Positions 10,432 to 20,864 of a DNA stretch of 64,000 nt are shown in pieces. Every line of letters begins with the position of its first letter. Position 1 is the first letter of the stretch. Made by a program: the position numbers and the translations under genes. The notes beneath the pieces were generated by a model. That model was given only the letters and a program-made list of their open reading frames with translations. It had not been told where the DNA came from and did not search any database. Origin of the DNA: Lysobacter sp. (lineage in GTDB: Bacteria; Pseudomonadota; Gammaproteobacteria; Xanthomonadales; Xanthomonadaceae); NCBI GenBank assembly GCA_019634715.1, contig JAHCAU010000004.1, forward strand, positions 124,001 to 188,000. The letters run 5' to 3'.

Positions 10432-10944
10432 ATGAGCAAGCACATCACGCTCGATCCGCTGACCGACCGGGACTTCGACACCGTCGCCCGCCTCGCCGAC
10501 ACCATCTGGCGCGGCCACTACGGCACGATGATCTCGATGGCGCAGATCGACTACATGCTCGACGGCCGCTACACCGCCGAAAACCTCGGCCGCTACATCG
10601 ACTCCGACGCGCGCTGGATGCGCGTGCTGCGCGTCGACGGCCAGGCCGCCGGCTACTGCAGCTGGTCGCTCGGCGAACGCGAAGACGAAGTGAAGATGGA
10701 ACAGCTGTACCTGCTCGCCGAGCACAAGGGCAAGGGCCTCGGCGGGCTGATGATGCGCACGATCGAGGAGGCCTGCCGCGCGCTCGGCCGGCCCGTGCTG
10801 TACCTCACGGTGAACAAGGGCAACCTCGATTCGATCGCGGTGTACCTCCGGTCCGGATTCGCGGTGCGCGAGGAGGTGGTATTCGACATCGGCAATGGCT
10901 ACGTGATGGACGACTACGTGATGGTCAAACGCGTCCCGGACTGA
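10432..10944 (+). CDS. GNAT family N-acetyltransferase
   Basis: 170 residues with the GNAT fold: an N-terminal beta-alpha region, the motif A acetyl-CoA loop near LYLLAEHKGKGLGGLMM (Q/R-x-x-G-x-G/A type), and motif B around YLTVNKGNLDSIAVYLRSGF. The substrate (small molecule, antibiotic or protein N-terminus) is not predictable. ATG 10432 is the first in-frame methionine consistent with the family; no strong Shine-Dalgarno is seen. It is followed by a hairpin shared with rpmG. Confidence 0.9.
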   Translation: MSKHITLDPLTDRDFDTVARLADTIWRGHYGTMISMAQIDYMLDGRYTAENLGRYIDSDARWMRVLRVDGQAAGYCSWSLGEREDEVKMEQLYLLAEHKGKGLGGLMMRTIEEACRALGRPVLYLTVNKGNLDSIAVYLRSGFAVREEVVFDIGNGYVMDDYVMVKRVPD

Positions 10945-10973
10945 GCGCGGGATTTCCGCTCGGGCAAAGAAAA

Positions 10974-10991
10974 ACCCGCCGGAAGGCGGGT
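10974..10991. terminator. Bidirectional intrinsic terminator between GNAT gene and rpmG
   Basis: Stem ACCCGCC/GGCGGGT with loop GGAA. On the minus strand it is followed by TTTTTCTTT, a good U-tract for the rpmB-rpmG transcript. On the plus strand it is followed by CTTTC, weaker, for the GNAT gene. Confidence 0.8.
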
Positions 10992-11047
10992 CTTTCGTGG
11001 AGGCTCGATCATCCGCCTGCGCGGGGATGACCATCGCTACGCGATGG

Positions 11048-11212
11048 TCACTTGATCTTGCCTTCCTTGTACATCACGTGCTTGCGAACGACGGGGTCGT
11101 ACTTCTTGACCTCCATCTTGTTCGGCGTGTTCTTCTTGTTCTTGTCGGTCGTGTAGAAATGACCGGTGCCGGCCGAGGAAATCAGGCGGATCTTGTCGCG
11201 CTTGGAAGCCAT
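11048..11212 (-). CDS. rpmG: 50S ribosomal protein bL33
   Basis: 54 residues, [20 protein letters not shown] at the start and a [19 protein letters not shown] tail, typical of bL33. The zinc-ligand cysteines are absent, so this is the Cys-free form common in gammaproteobacteria. It follows rpmB by 13 bp in the usual rpmB-rpmG unit. A perfect 10-bp stem (11028-11037 with 11041-11050) includes the stop codon. Confidence 0.98.
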   Translation of the reverse strand: MASKRDKIRLISSAGTGHFYTTDKNKKNTPNKMEVKKYDPVVRKHVMYKEGKIK

Positions 11213-11225
11213 GATTCAGTTCTCC

Positions 11226-11462
11226 TCAGACCTTTTCGCCACGGGCACGCAGCTCGGCGAGCACGGCGTCGATGCCGTTCTTGTCGATGGTGCGCAGGGC
11301 CTTGGTGGAAACGCGCAGCTTGACCCAACGGTTTTCCGAAGCGACCCAGAAGCGGCGCTCGTGGAGATTGGGCATGAAACGGCGGCGGGTCTTGTTGTTC
11401 GCGTGCGACACGTTGTTGCCGGTCGCGACGCGCTTGCCGGTAACCTGGCATTCGCGGGACAT
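11226..11462 (-). CDS. rpmB: 50S ribosomal protein bL28
   Basis: 78 residues: [20 protein letters not shown], then [18 protein letters not shown] and a C-terminal [20 protein letters not shown]. Length and sequence match bL28. The frame stays open for 146 more codons upstream, but that part has no family similarity. AGAGGT sits 6 bp before ATG 11462. Confidence 0.98.
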   Translation of the reverse strand: MSRECQVTGKRVATGNNVSHANNKTRRRFMPNLHERRFWVASENRWVKLRVSTKALRTIDKNGIDAVLAELRARGEKV

Positions 11463-11980
11463 ACGTACCTCTCTTTCAAGAACGCTCGAGCGTGCTCTGG
11501 AAGCCAGGCTGATGCATTCCGTGGGTGCCTCCCGTAGCCCGGAAGGCGGCGGCCCCGGCATCGACCCGGGCCTGTACTGCCGGCCGGGCGTCCACCACGC
11601 GACAGGGGATTCAAGGTATCGATGCGGCTTGCGGGCGGGATCGCGTCCCCGTCCTCCGGGCATCCTTGCGGGATGCGCCGGGCGCAGCGAGCCGGCAATT
11701 ATGCCGGGGAAGGCGGCTTCAGGCAAACCCGTCGGTCCGGTTCGAGCCGCAGGTCTGGTCGGCAGGTCTGGCCGGCATTTCACGGCGAATGCGTCAATCT
11801 CATCCAGCAGGGAGACCGCCCGATGCCGGACGCAGGTCCCGGCCGGTCCCGCGCTGGCGCGCGCCCGGGGCCGGCGGCTATGCTCCAGCCGGCCCCGCAC
11901 GACGCACCCGCGTCCGGACCGGCACGGACGACGCGAAGGCGCCAGGGAACCCTCGTTCGCAAGGAAAGGAAGTAGAAGTA
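11463..11980. other. 518-bp intergenic region without a recognisable gene
   Basis: Divergent promoters for rpmB and the O-methyltransferase gene must lie here. Open frames on the minus strand continue upstream of rpmB but read as Arg/Pro-rich, unlike any family, as expected for GC-rich spacer DNA. No structured RNA or repeat was recognised. Confidence 0.6.
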
Positions 11981-12673
11981 ATGGAAAAGCACGACATCGA
12001 CTACACCCCGGCGCTCTGGAACTACATCCACGGCGTTTCGGTCCGGGAGTCGGAAGCGCAGGTCAGCCTGCGTGCGGAAACGCAGAAGGACAAGTACGCG
12101 ATCATGCAGATCCCGCCGGAGCAGGGCCAGTTCATGGCCTTCCTGGTCAAGGCGATCGGCGCGAAGCGCATCATCGAGATCGGCACCTACACCGGCTACA
12201 GCGCCCTGTGCATGGCCCAGGCCCTGCCCGAGGACGGCACCCTGGTCGCCTGCGACCTGTTCGACGCCTGGCTGCCGATCGCCCGGCCGCACTGGGAGCA
12301 GGCCGGCGTCGAAGGCAAGATCGATTTCCGCCTCGGCGACGCCGTCGACACCATGGACGGCCTGATCGCCGACGGGCAGTCGGGCACCTATGACCTGGTG
12401 TTCATCGACGCCGACAAGCCCAACCTCGACCGCTACTACGAGCGTGCCCTCGCCCTGCTGCGCCCCGGCGGCGTGGTCGCCGTGGACAACGTGCTGCTGT
12501 TCGGCGCCGTGCTCGACAAGAGCGTGCTGACCGGCCAGCTGGCGGTGCTGATCGGCGACGACGCCATCGCCGCGGTGCAGGACCTCAACGCCAAGATCGC
12601 GGCCGACCCGCGTGTCGAGACCCTGAGCCTGCTGCCGATCGGCGACGGCCTGACCCTGGCGTTGAAGCGCTGA
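11981..12673 (+). CDS. Class I SAM-dependent O-methyltransferase (CCoAOMT/COMT type)
   Basis: 230 residues. The SAM-binding motif [20 protein letters not shown] begins at residue 64, the second acidic strand is ACDLFD, and the metal/substrate motif [17 protein letters not shown] is typical of the cation-dependent catechol/caffeoyl-CoA O-methyltransferase family. [10 protein letters not shown] follows as expected. The methyl acceptor is unknown. AAGGAAAGGAAGT lies just upstream of ATG 11981; the frame continues upstream but without similarity. Confidence 0.93.
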   Translation: MEKHDIDYTPALWNYIHGVSVRESEAQVSLRAETQKDKYAIMQIPPEQGQFMAFLVKAIGAKRIIEIGTYTGYSALCMAQALPEDGTLVACDLFDAWLPIARPHWEQAGVEGKIDFRLGDAVDTMDGLIADGQSGTYDLVFIDADKPNLDRYYERALALLRPGGVVAVDNVLLFGAVLDKSVLTGQLAVLIGDDAIAAVQDLNAKIAADPRVETLSLLPIGDGLTLALKR

Positions 12674-12758
12674 CGCCAGCCGGGCCGGGACCCTGACCGG
12701 CGCGTATGGCGGCGATGTGCGGGACAATGCGCGCTTCGCCCGCCGCCTCCCGTACGCC

Positions 12759-13799
12759 ATGACCTCCACCAGCCCGTCATCCAGCACGTCCGTCTCGCTC
12801 ACCCGCCATCTGATCGAGGAGCAGCGGCAGGACCGCATCAGCGCCGACCTGCGGCTGCTGATCGAAGTCGTCGCCCGCGCCTGCAAGAGCATCTCGGTCG
12901 CGGTCGGCAAGGGCGCGCTGGGCGGGGTGCTGGGCGACGCCGGCACGGGCAATGTCCAGGGCGAGGCGCAGAAGAAGCTGGACGTGCTCAGCAACGAAAT
13001 CCTGCTCGAAGCCAACGCCTGGGGCGGCCATCTCGCCGCCTGCGCCTCGGAGGAAATGGACCACTGCCAGCCGATCCCCGACGCCTACCCGCGCGGCAAT
13101 TACCTGCTGCTGTTCGATCCCCTCGACGGCAGCAGCAACATCGACGTGAACGTCAGCGTCGGCACCATCTTCTCGGTGCTGCGCTGCCCGGACGACGTGC
13201 CGCAGGTCGACGACGAGCACTTCCTGCAGCCGGGCACCGCGCAGGTCGCCGCCGGCTACTGCATCTACGGACCCAGCACGATGCTGGTGCTGACCATCGG
13301 CCACGGCACGCACGCGTTCACGCTCGACCGCGAGCAGGGTTCGTTCGTGCTCACCCGCAAGCACATGCGCGTGCCGGAGCAGACGAAGGAATTCGCGATC
13401 AACATGTCCAACCAGCGCCACTGGGAAGCGCCGATGCAGGCCTACGTCAGCGACCTGCTGGCCGGCAGGGAAGGCCCGCGCGGCAAGGACTTCAACATGC
13501 GCTGGATCGCCTCGATGGTGGCCGACGTGCATCGCATCCTCACCCGCGGCGGCATCTTCATCTATCCGTGGGACAAGAAGGATCCATCCAAGGCCGGCAA
13601 GCTGCGCCTGATGTACGAGGCCAACCCGATGAGCTTCCTGATCGAACAGGCCGGCGGCGCCTCCAGCAACGGCCGCCAGCGGATGATGGAGATCGCGCCG
13701 ACCCAGCTGCACCAGCGCGTGCCGGTGTTCCTCGGTTCGAAGGACGAAGTCGAGACGGCGACCCGCTACCATCTCGACCATGACCGGCAGGCCGGCTGA
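12759..13799 (+). CDS. fbp: Fructose-1,6-bisphosphatase class I
   Basis: 346 residues, class I FBPase length. It hydrolyses fructose-1,6-bisphosphate in gluconeogenesis. The Mg2+-binding signature [20 protein letters not shown] is at residues 117-136. The catalytic/substrate segments [23 protein letters not shown] and the ending [13 protein letters not shown] are all present. ATG 12759 gives a slightly Ser-rich N-terminus before SLTRHLIEE. With acs nearby it fits growth on acetate and other gluconeogenic carbon sources. The next gene starts about 30 bp downstream on the same strand. Confidence 0.97.
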   Translation: MTSTSPSSSTSVSLTRHLIEEQRQDRISADLRLLIEVVARACKSISVAVGKGALGGVLGDAGTGNVQGEAQKKLDVLSNEILLEANAWGGHLAACASEEMDHCQPIPDAYPRGNYLLLFDPLDGSSNIDVNVSVGTIFSVLRCPDDVPQVDDEHFLQPGTAQVAAGYCIYGPSTMLVLTIGHGTHAFTLDREQGSFVLTRKHMRVPEQTKEFAINMSNQRHWEAPMQAYVSDLLAGREGPRGKDFNMRWIASMVADVHRILTRGGIFIYPWDKKDPSKAGKLRLMYEANPMSFLIEQAGGASSNGRQRMMEIAPTQLHQRVPVFLGSKDEVETATRYHLDHDRQAG

Positions 13800-13830
13800 T
13801 CCCACCCTCTCCAGACAGGCGACGCGCAGC

Positions 13831-14532
13831 ATGAGCACGAAGGATTTCATCTCGGTCACGCCCAACGCGATCCCGCGCGAGGTCTGCGCGCAGATCGTCG
13901 AGCGCATGCGTCGCAGCAACCAGCTGCAGGAGGGCAAGATCGGCGGCGGCCTGTTCCCGGACCTGAAGAAGAGCCGCGACCTGGGCATTTCCAACGTGGC
14001 CGAATGGCGCGACGTCGAGGTCGCGCTCAACACCGCGGTCCTCGACGCCACCAAGCGCTACATCCGCGAGTATCCGCAGGCGCTGATCGCGCCGCTGATG
14101 CTGCAGCACCAGCCTCCGGGCGGCCAGATGCGCCGCCTGGTGGCCGAGGACTTCGCGACCATGGACGAGGACCAGCTGCAGCAGCTCACCCTCACCTGCC
14201 TGCGCCCCGGCCACACCAACCTGCAGTGGTACACCGCCGGCGAAGGCGGCTACCCGTACTGGCACTGCGAGCTGTACCCGCGCGACACCACCTGCGAGAC
14301 CCTGCACCGCCACCTGCTCTGGACCATCTACCTCAACGACGAATTCGAGGAAGGCGAGACCGAGTTCATGTTCCAGGGCCGCAAGATCAAGCCGGAAACC
14401 GGCGCGCTGCTGATCGCCCCCACCGCGTTCACCCACACCCATCGCGGCAATCGCCCGCAGGGCGGCGACAAGTTCATCGCCACCAGCTGGATCCTGTTCC
14501 AGCGCGCGGAGACGTTGTTCGGGGCGCAGTGA
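13831..14532 (+). CDS. 2OG-Fe(II) oxygenase (prolyl-4-hydroxylase-like)
   Basis: 233 residues with the double-stranded beta-helix pattern of 2OG-FeII_Oxy_3: first iron ligands in WHCEL (His145 and Glu147, an HxE rather than the usual HxD), HRHLLWTIYLND, EEGETEF, GALLIAP, the distal His in THTHRG (202 or 204), and a basic 2OG-binding Lys214 (GGDKFIATSW). The substrate is unknown; protein or small-molecule hydroxylation is likely. It follows fbp by 31 bp on the same strand, so co-transcription is plausible. ATG 13831 is preferred; an upstream start would overlap fbp. Confidence 0.85.
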   Translation: MSTKDFISVTPNAIPREVCAQIVERMRRSNQLQEGKIGGGLFPDLKKSRDLGISNVAEWRDVEVALNTAVLDATKRYIREYPQALIAPLMLQHQPPGGQMRRLVAEDFATMDEDQLQQLTLTCLRPGHTNLQWYTAGEGGYPYWHCELYPRDTTCETLHRHLLWTIYLNDEFEEGETEFMFQGRKIKPETGALLIAPTAFTHTHRGNRPQGGDKFIATSWILFQRAETLFGAQ

Positions 14533-14553
14533 CAGGCAAGGCGCACCTCACCA

Positions 14554-14958
14554 TTAACGCTTGGTCACATTGATCTTCGTGCTTCCGGGCGTCTTTCCCA
14601 TGCAGTCAACGATGTATTGCTGCCCTGCAGCAAATTTGAATTCGCGCCACATCAGCACTTCCTTCACCGAATGCTGGAGTGCGGCATTGACTTGATACTT
14701 GCCGGGTTTGACTACGATATGGGTCGTCGTACGGGGAAGGTCCTTGGCGCCTTCGCCGCGTTGCGGGAAAACGCCCTGAACGTAGCAGTAGAAGGACCTC
14801 CGTTGATTCGGCGTCGCGTTGACCGTCAGGATCGCGACCGCTGCTGTATCGACCGCGGCATCGGTGCCGATGAAGATCACATCGTTCATCCTGTCGGCCA
14901 GCACCGGGAGGGTCGTCGTCACGATGATCAGGACGCCGATGCCTACGATTATCTTCAT
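14554..14958 (-). CDS. Small secreted protein of unknown function
   Basis: 134 residues with an N-terminal signal peptide (KIIVGIGVLIIVTTTLPVLA). The mature part includes FYCYVQGVFPQRGEG and VDCMGKTPG, with two Cys that could pair. ATG 14958 is chosen because GGAGG sits 9 bp upstream; an ATG nine bases earlier overlaps that site. The gene is visibly less GC-rich than its neighbours, which suggests horizontal origin or a fast-evolving accessory gene. No family was recognised. It converges with the oxygenase gene. Confidence 0.7.
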   Translation of the reverse strand: MKIIVGIGVLIIVTTTLPVLADRMNDVIFIGTDAAVDTAAVAILTVNATPNQRRSFYCYVQGVFPQRGEGAKDLPRTTTHIVVKPGKYQVNAALQHSVKEVLMWREFKFAAGQQYIVDCMGKTPGSTKINVTKR

Positions 14959-15008
14959 TGCCTGCATCCTCCGGTTCCTGCTGCAGCTTGAAACACAGCG
15001 GATGCACT

Positions 15009-15842
15009 TTAGGGGACATTACACCCCGCTTCCAGAAGTCGTCGGACAAGAAACCCCAGAATCTCATCCCGCGCCGCCACGGTCGGCTGCCCCGCTTCAT
15101 CGATCAGGTGCACGGTGACCACGCTGTGCGGGCCGCCGACCACGTCGCGGAAGAACGGCGGCAGGTCGTCGCGATTGGCGGCGTCATCGGGCAACACGCG
15201 TTCGACGAAGCGGTCGCCGAGGGCGCGGCGGTAGGCGTCGAAGCGTTCTGCGCGGCAGAAGCGGTCACCGGCGAAGCGATACGCGAGCACCGACAGGTCT
15301 TCGCGTTCGAGACGTTCGCGCACGGCCGCCAATTCTTCCGACGGGCTTTCCAGCGCGGCGGGATTATCCAGCGGCAGCGTCGGCTGCGACAGCACCGGGG
15401 CGAGCATCGCCGGCTCCAGCATCATGCTCAGCGCGAAATTGCCGGTGAAGCACATGCCGATGGCGCCGACGCCAGGGCCGCCGCATGCGCCGTGGGCGTG
15501 GCGGGCCAGGGCGCGCAGCCACTGCGTGACCGGACTCGCGCCCTGGCCGGCGAAGGCGCGGAACTCGGCGCTGACGCAGGCGCGCTTGAAGATGGCCTTG
15601 CCTTCGTCGGCATCGGGCACGGCGCCGTCGCGACCGAACAGCGAGGGCATCCAGACCGTGAAACCAGCGTCGCGCACCCAGCGCGCGAAGCGGGCCACGT
15701 GCGGGCTGATGCCAGGCATCTCGGTCATCACGATCACCGCCGGGCCATGGCCGGCGACGTGAACGCGTTTGCCGATCTCGTCGAGCACGATGTCGCGGTG
15801 ATCGAAATCCTCCAGAGGGTCGAACGCGGGCAGCACGGTCAT
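15009..15842 (-). CDS. Dienelactone hydrolase family protein
   Basis: 277 residues, alpha/beta-hydrolase fold. GPAVIVMTEMPGI carries the conserved Glu41 of the family and VGAIGMCFTGNFAL places the nucleophile Cys131, as in dienelactone hydrolase, where the nucleophile is Cys rather than Ser. It probably hydrolyses a small lactone or ester. ATG 15842 is chosen over an ATG 30 bp upstream because TVLPAFDPLEDF is a natural N-terminus. It is divergent from the GlxA-type regulator, which may control it. Confidence 0.88.
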   Translation of the reverse strand: MTVLPAFDPLEDFDHRDIVLDEIGKRVHVAGHGPAVIVMTEMPGISPHVARFARWVRDAGFTVWMPSLFGRDGAVPDADEGKAIFKRACVSAEFRAFAGQGASPVTQWLRALARHAHGACGGPGVGAIGMCFTGNFALSMMLEPAMLAPVLSQPTLPLDNPAALESPSEELAAVRERLEREDLSVLAYRFAGDRFCRAERFDAYRRALGDRFVERVLPDDAANRDDLPPFFRDVVGGPHSVVTVHLIDEAGQPTVAARDEILGFLVRRLLEAGCNVP

Positions 15843-15934
15843 GGCGATGGCTTGTCGGGCGGGAGCGCACATTGCAGCCGGGCCGCCGCTACACTCCCAG
15901 TGTCCGATTCGACATGTTCAAGGCGATTCCGGCC

Positions 15935-16918
15935 ATGCCCGACGCGCTCCCCGAGCTCCAGCTCATCGTCCTGCCCGGGGCGCATGCCGCCGGCGTTGCG
16001 ATCAGCCTCGACATCCTGCGCGCGGCGGCGACGCTGGCGCCCGGCCTGACCCTGCCGCCGCCGCGGTGGCGGGTGCTGTCGCCCGAGGGCGGCGATGTGG
16101 AGCTGGCCGGCGGCCTGCGCTGTCCCGCGCGACCGCTGATCGATGCCGACGATGCCGGCCTCTGGGTCGTGCCTGGCCTGGCGACCGAATCGCCCGAGGC
16201 GCTCGAACATCGCCTGGCGCAGCCCGACATCAGCCAGGTCGCCGAACGACTGGCCGGTCGCGTTGCGCATGGGCAACCGGTCGCGGCGACCTGCAGCAGC
16301 GTCTTCCTGCTGCGCGACACCGGCGCGCTCGACGGTCGCCGCGTCACCACGACCTGGTGGCTGGCGCAGCACCTGCGCCGGACCGCGCCGGGCTGCCGGG
16401 TCGAACCGGACCGCATCGTCTGCGTGGACGGTGCGCTGATCACCGCCGGCGCGGCGATGGCGCAGGTCGATCTGATGCTGCACCTGCTGCGCGGCCACGG
16501 CGCGGCACTGGCCGATGCCGTCGCCCGCGTGCTGCTGCTCGACGCGCGCACCGCGCAGTCGGCCTACACCCTGCCGTCGCTGCTCGCCAATGGCGATGCC
16601 CTCGTTCGACGGCTGGTGCGGACGATCGAGGATGCCCTGCCGCGACCGCCGGCGGTCGCGGCGCTGGCCGACGCCTTCGCGATGTCGCCACGCACCCTCT
16701 CGCGCCGGGTGCGCGACGCGACCGGCCGGGGGCCATCGGCGCTGATCCAGGCGGTGCGCCTGGAGCGGGCGCGCCGGCTGATCGAAACCACGCGGATGTC
16801 GATCGAGCAGGTGGCGGCGGCGGTGGGCTACGAGGACGCGACCGCGCTGCGACGGCTCATGCGCAGGCGCACCGGCGCCACGCCGACGCGGTTCCGCGCG
16901 CAGGCGGCACCGCGCTGA
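15935..16918 (+). CDS. GlxA-family transcriptional regulator (DJ-1/PfpI-like plus AraC HTH)
   Basis: About 327 residues. The first 190 form a DJ-1/PfpI-like domain (LIVLPGAHAAGVAISLDILRAA, LWVVPGLATE, VAATCSSVFLL with the nucleophile-elbow Cys, GRRVTTTWWLA). The C-terminus is an AraC double helix-turn-helix (ALADAFAMSPRTLSRRVRDATG, then RARRLIETTRMSIEQVAAAV). The start is uncertain: ATG 15914 is an alternative and neither has a good Shine-Dalgarno. It is divergent from the dienelactone-hydrolase gene, 92 bp away. Confidence 0.9.
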   Translation: MPDALPELQLIVLPGAHAAGVAISLDILRAAATLAPGLTLPPPRWRVLSPEGGDVELAGGLRCPARPLIDADDAGLWVVPGLATESPEALEHRLAQPDISQVAERLAGRVAHGQPVAATCSSVFLLRDTGALDGRRVTTTWWLAQHLRRTAPGCRVEPDRIVCVDGALITAGAAMAQVDLMLHLLRGHGAALADAVARVLLLDARTAQSAYTLPSLLANGDALVRRLVRTIEDALPRPPAVAALADAFAMSPRTLSRRVRDATGRGPSALIQAVRLERARRLIETTRMSIEQVAAAVGYEDATALRRLMRRRTGATPTRFRAQAAPR

Positions 16919-16936
16919 GCGCGTACCGCGCTCCGC

Positions 16937-18076
16937 TCAGAACAATTCGCCCTGCGGCGACGCAGGTTTCGGCGGTTCCGGGGCGATGAACCGCGACGTG
17001 TCCAGCGGCGGCAGGCGGCCGAAACCGAAGCGCTTGTGCGCCTTGGCGAAGCGCATCGCGATCAGGTCCGCGAACGGCCCTTCGCCGCGCATGCGCGTGC
17101 CGTAGCGGCTGTCGTAATCCTTGCCGCCGCGCATCTGCTGGACGAGGCTCATCACGTGCGCGGCGCGATCGGGGTAGTGCAGGGCCAACCATTCCCGCCA
17201 GACCTCCTTCAGTTCGTGCGGCAGGCGCAGCAACACGTAACCGGCGGCGCGCGCACCGTGGTCGTAAGCGGCCTCCAGGATGTGTTCGAGTTCGCGGTCG
17301 GTGATCATCGGGATGACCGGCGCCACCATCACGCCGACCGGCACGCCGGCCTCGTGCAGGGCCTGCACGGTCTTCAGCCGCGTATGCGGCGCGGCGGCGC
17401 GGGGTTCCAGCGTCGATGACAGGCGGTTGTCGAGCGAGGTGATCGACACGTACGCATGCACCAGGCCCTCCCGCGCCATCGGCGCCAGCAGGTCCAGGTC
17501 GCGACGGATCAGGCCGCTCTTGGTGATCAGCCCGACCGGATGCCGGCATTCGGCCAGCACTTCGAGCAGCTGCCGGGTGATGCGCTGGCGTTTCTCGATC
17601 GGCTGGTAGGCATCGGTATTGATGCCCAGCGCGATCGACGTGCAGCGATAGCCGCGCCTGCCCAGTTCCGCGCGCAGCAGCTCGGCGGCATTGGTCTTGG
17701 CGTACAGCTTCGTTTCGAAATCCAGCCCGGGCGAGAGGTCGAGGTACGCATGCGACGGCCGCGCGAAGCAATACACACAGCCGTGTTCGCAGCCGCGATA
17801 GGGATTGACCGACTGGCTGAACGAAATGTCCGGCGACTGGTTGCGGCTGATGATGCTGCGCGCGCGTTCCTTGGTGACCTGGGTGCGCAGCGGCGGTGGG
17901 CGCCAGTCCGTGCCGGCTTCATCACCGGCATAGATCGAACCCCAGCCGTCGTCCTCGGCGACGGTCTGGGTCTTCTCGAAGCGGCCGCGGACGTAGGACG
18001 CCGCGCCACGGCCCTTGATCGGACCCTCGCGCAGGAGGTCATGCGTCGACGCATCGCGCTTGCTGCCGTATGCCAT
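16937..18076 (-). CDS. PA0069-family radical SAM protein
   Basis: 379 residues. The radical SAM cluster motif C-x3-C-x2-C is at Cys96, Cys100 and Cys103 (NPYRGCEHGCVYCFAR), followed by SHAYLDLSPGLDFE, GINTDAYQPIEK and the SAM-barrel strands. The family is related in sequence to spore-photoproduct-lyase-like radical SAM proteins and has no firmly assigned reaction. It converges with the regulator gene 18 bp away and is divergent from cls by about 50 bp. Confidence 0.92.
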   Translation of the reverse strand: MAYGSKRDASTHDLLREGPIKGRGAASYVRGRFEKTQTVAEDDGWGSIYAGDEAGTDWRPPPLRTQVTKERARSIISRNQSPDISFSQSVNPYRGCEHGCVYCFARPSHAYLDLSPGLDFETKLYAKTNAAELLRAELGRRGYRCTSIALGINTDAYQPIEKRQRITRQLLEVLAECRHPVGLITKSGLIRRDLDLLAPMAREGLVHAYVSITSLDNRLSSTLEPRAAAPHTRLKTVQALHEAGVPVGVMVAPVIPMITDRELEHILEAAYDHGARAAGYVLLRLPHELKEVWREWLALHYPDRAAHVMSLVQQMRGGKDYDSRYGTRMRGEGPFADLIAMRFAKAHKRFGFGRLPPLDTSRFIAPEPPKPASPQGELF

Positions 18077-18128
18077 CGGGTTAGGCTACCCGCTTCGAGT
18101 CGCAGCGGCTGCGACGGAGATCCCTTCG

Positions 18129-19598
18129 ATGTTCGGCATGCTGGATTGGTTCTGGGACTGGCTGCACACGATTCCGGTCGTCGGACCCTACATCGAGCCG
18201 GTGCTGATCGGAGGCTGGCTACTGCACGTGCTGCTGCTCGGCGGCTGGATCGTCCTGCAGAAGCGCGAGCCGGTGGCCTCGCTCAGCTGGATCCTCGGCC
18301 TGGCGCTGCTGCCCTATGTCGGCTTCCTGATCTACCACCTGTTCGGCCCGCAGAAGATCCAGCGCCAGCGCCTGCGCCGCGTGCGCAGCCGGATCGACGG
18401 CGACGCGCTCGAGTCGCCGGCCTTCGCCCCCACCGAAGCGCCGGATGCTCGGGAACTGGCGCAGCTGGCGGAAACCTCGACCGGTCTGGCGCCCATGCGC
18501 GCGGCCTCGGTGCAGTTGCTCGTCGACGGCGCAGAGAAGTACGCCGCGCTCATCGCCGACCTGGCGAATGCACGGGAACACGTGCACCTGGAGTACTACA
18601 TCTTCATGCCCGACCGCAGCGGCGCTGCGCTGCGCGATGCCCTCGTCGATTGCGCCAGGCGCGGCGTGAAGGTGCGCCTGCTGCTCGACGCGATCGGCGC
18701 CGGCACCTGCCGCGCCGCATTCTTCGCGGAACTGGCCGCGGCCGGCGGCGAGCTGGCCTGGTTCCATCCCACGCGCTTCTGGCGGTTCTGGTCGCGGCCG
18801 TGGCTCAACCTGCGCACGCACCGCAAGATCGTGGTGATCGACGGCCGCATCGCCTACACCGGCGGCATCAACATCTGCGACGCCCAGAACGAACGCCTGC
18901 GCGACGACGCCTATCGCGACCTGCACCTGCGCCTCGAGGGCGACGTGGTACGCGCACTGCAGCGCGTGTTCGCCGAGGACTGGATCTACGCCACGGACCG
19001 GCGCGATTTCCTGTCGGAACTCGCCCGGGTCGCGCCGCCGCCGGTGCCGGGCACGATCTCCGCGCAGGTGCTCACGTCCGGTCCGGACTCATCCTGGGAG
19101 GCGATCCATCGCATGCACGTGTCGCTGATCCACGCCGCGCGCAGCCGGGTCTGGCTGGTCACCCCCTATTTCGTGCCCGGCGAGGCCGCGATGATGGCGC
19201 TGACCTCGGCCGCTCTCGGCGGGCTGGACGTGCGCCTGCTGGTGCCGCGCATGAGCGACTCGAAGCTGGTCACCCTGGCCGCGCGCTCCTATTACGACGA
19301 CCTGATGGATGCCGGGGTGAAGATCTACGAATACGGCCCGCGCATGCTGCACGCCAAGGCCCTGCTGGTCGACGACACCACCTGCCTCGTCGGCAGCGCC
19401 AATTTCGACCACCGCAGCTTCCGCCTGAACTTCGAGGTCTCGCTCCTGTTCCAGGATGTCGGCCTGGCCACCCGCCTGGCTCGGCACATCGAAGGCGAGT
19501 TCGCGTCCGCGCCCCGCGTCCGCCGCGACCGCGGGCGACCGCTGCTGCGCAGCCGCCTGCCCGAGGCGCTGGCACGGCTCATGTCGCCCCTGCTGTAG
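18129..19598 (+). CDS. cls: Cardiolipin synthase (phospholipase D family)
   Basis: 489 residues: two N-terminal transmembrane helices (about residues 20-65, ending in LLPYVGFLIYHLFGP), then two PLD domains with HKD motifs at His231 (THRKIVVIDG) and His408 (HAKALLVDD), each followed by the expected GG/GS-x-N pattern. It condenses phosphatidylglycerols to cardiolipin at the inner membrane. ATG 18129 has GGAGA 8 bp upstream; the longer frame would overlap the radical SAM promoter. Confidence 0.94.
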   Translation: MFGMLDWFWDWLHTIPVVGPYIEPVLIGGWLLHVLLLGGWIVLQKREPVASLSWILGLALLPYVGFLIYHLFGPQKIQRQRLRRVRSRIDGDALESPAFAPTEAPDARELAQLAETSTGLAPMRAASVQLLVDGAEKYAALIADLANAREHVHLEYYIFMPDRSGAALRDALVDCARRGVKVRLLLDAIGAGTCRAAFFAELAAAGGELAWFHPTRFWRFWSRPWLNLRTHRKIVVIDGRIAYTGGINICDAQNERLRDDAYRDLHLRLEGDVVRALQRVFAEDWIYATDRRDFLSELARVAPPPVPGTISAQVLTSGPDSSWEAIHRMHVSLIHAARSRVWLVTPYFVPGEAAMMALTSAALGGLDVRLLVPRMSDSKLVTLAARSYYDDLMDAGVKIYEYGPRMLHAKALLVDDTTCLVGSANFDHRSFRLNFEVSLLFQDVGLATRLARHIEGEFASAPRVRRDRGRPLLRSRLPEALARLMSPLL

Positions 19599-19711
19599 GC
19601 CCGCTGGCGACGGACGGCAGGGCACCCCCGGCCGACGGCCTGTCGTGACGGTGCTCCGCCGGAGTAGACTGGCGCCCGCCCCTCTTCTGTCCCCCGGGAA
19701 GGACGCGCCGT

Positions 19712-20017
19712 ATGCCCTGGCTGTTACTCGCAATCGCCGCCGCCCTGCTCGCGGTCGCCCTCACCTCCACCTCCATGGCGATCATGGTGGTGTGCATGCT
19801 GGTTTCACTCGGCCTGACCGTCTTCTCGGTGATGATCCTGATCGCCGACCGCGTCGGCAGCGCCTCGCGCAGCGAAACCCTGCTGATCGACCCGCAGGAG
19901 CTGCGCCGCCTGCGCGAACTGGCCGAAGCCCGTCGCAACGGCACCGCAGGTGCGGCCGTCGCCGCCGATGCGGGTCCGGTGCCGCTCACCGGGCAACCCG
20001 AGCCTCCGCAGTCCTGA
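19712..20017 (+). CDS. Small membrane protein, two predicted helices
   Basis: 101 residues. Hydrophobic segments cover about 3-19 and 22-45, followed by a soluble tail ([21 protein letters not shown]) that looks helical and charged, and a Pro/Ala-rich end. No family recognised. GGGAAGGA lies 8 bp before the start. Its stop is only 13 bp before the pdxJ start, so the two are probably co-transcribed. Confidence 0.75.
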   Translation: MPWLLLAIAAALLAVALTSTSMAIMVVCMLVSLGLTVFSVMILIADRVGSASRSETLLIDPQELRRLRELAEARRNGTAGAAVAADAGPVPLTGQPEPPQS

Positions 20018-20030
20018 TGCAGGCCCTGGA

Positions 20031-20780
<750 letters not shown>

Positions 20781-20802
20781 GGCGTTCCGGCGCCACAACG
20801 AA

Positions 20803-20827
20803 GACGGGCGGCCCATGGCCGCCCGTC
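20803..20827 (+). terminator. Intrinsic terminator after pdxJ
   Basis: Perfect 11-bp stem GACGGGCGGCC/GGCCGCCCGTC with loop CAT, followed by TCGTTT. It lies 22 bp after the pdxJ stop and 38 bp beyond the end of the converging exbD gene, so it can serve both. Confidence 0.88.
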
Positions 20828-20864
20828 TCGTTTCATCTGCCGGCATGCAGTCCGGAGCGACCGA

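Noticed and set aside
11226..11900. N-terminal extension of rpmB to a 224-residue protein
   Set aside because: Only the last 78 residues match bL28, which is complete on its own with a Shine-Dalgarno; the extension is Arg/Pro-rich spacer.
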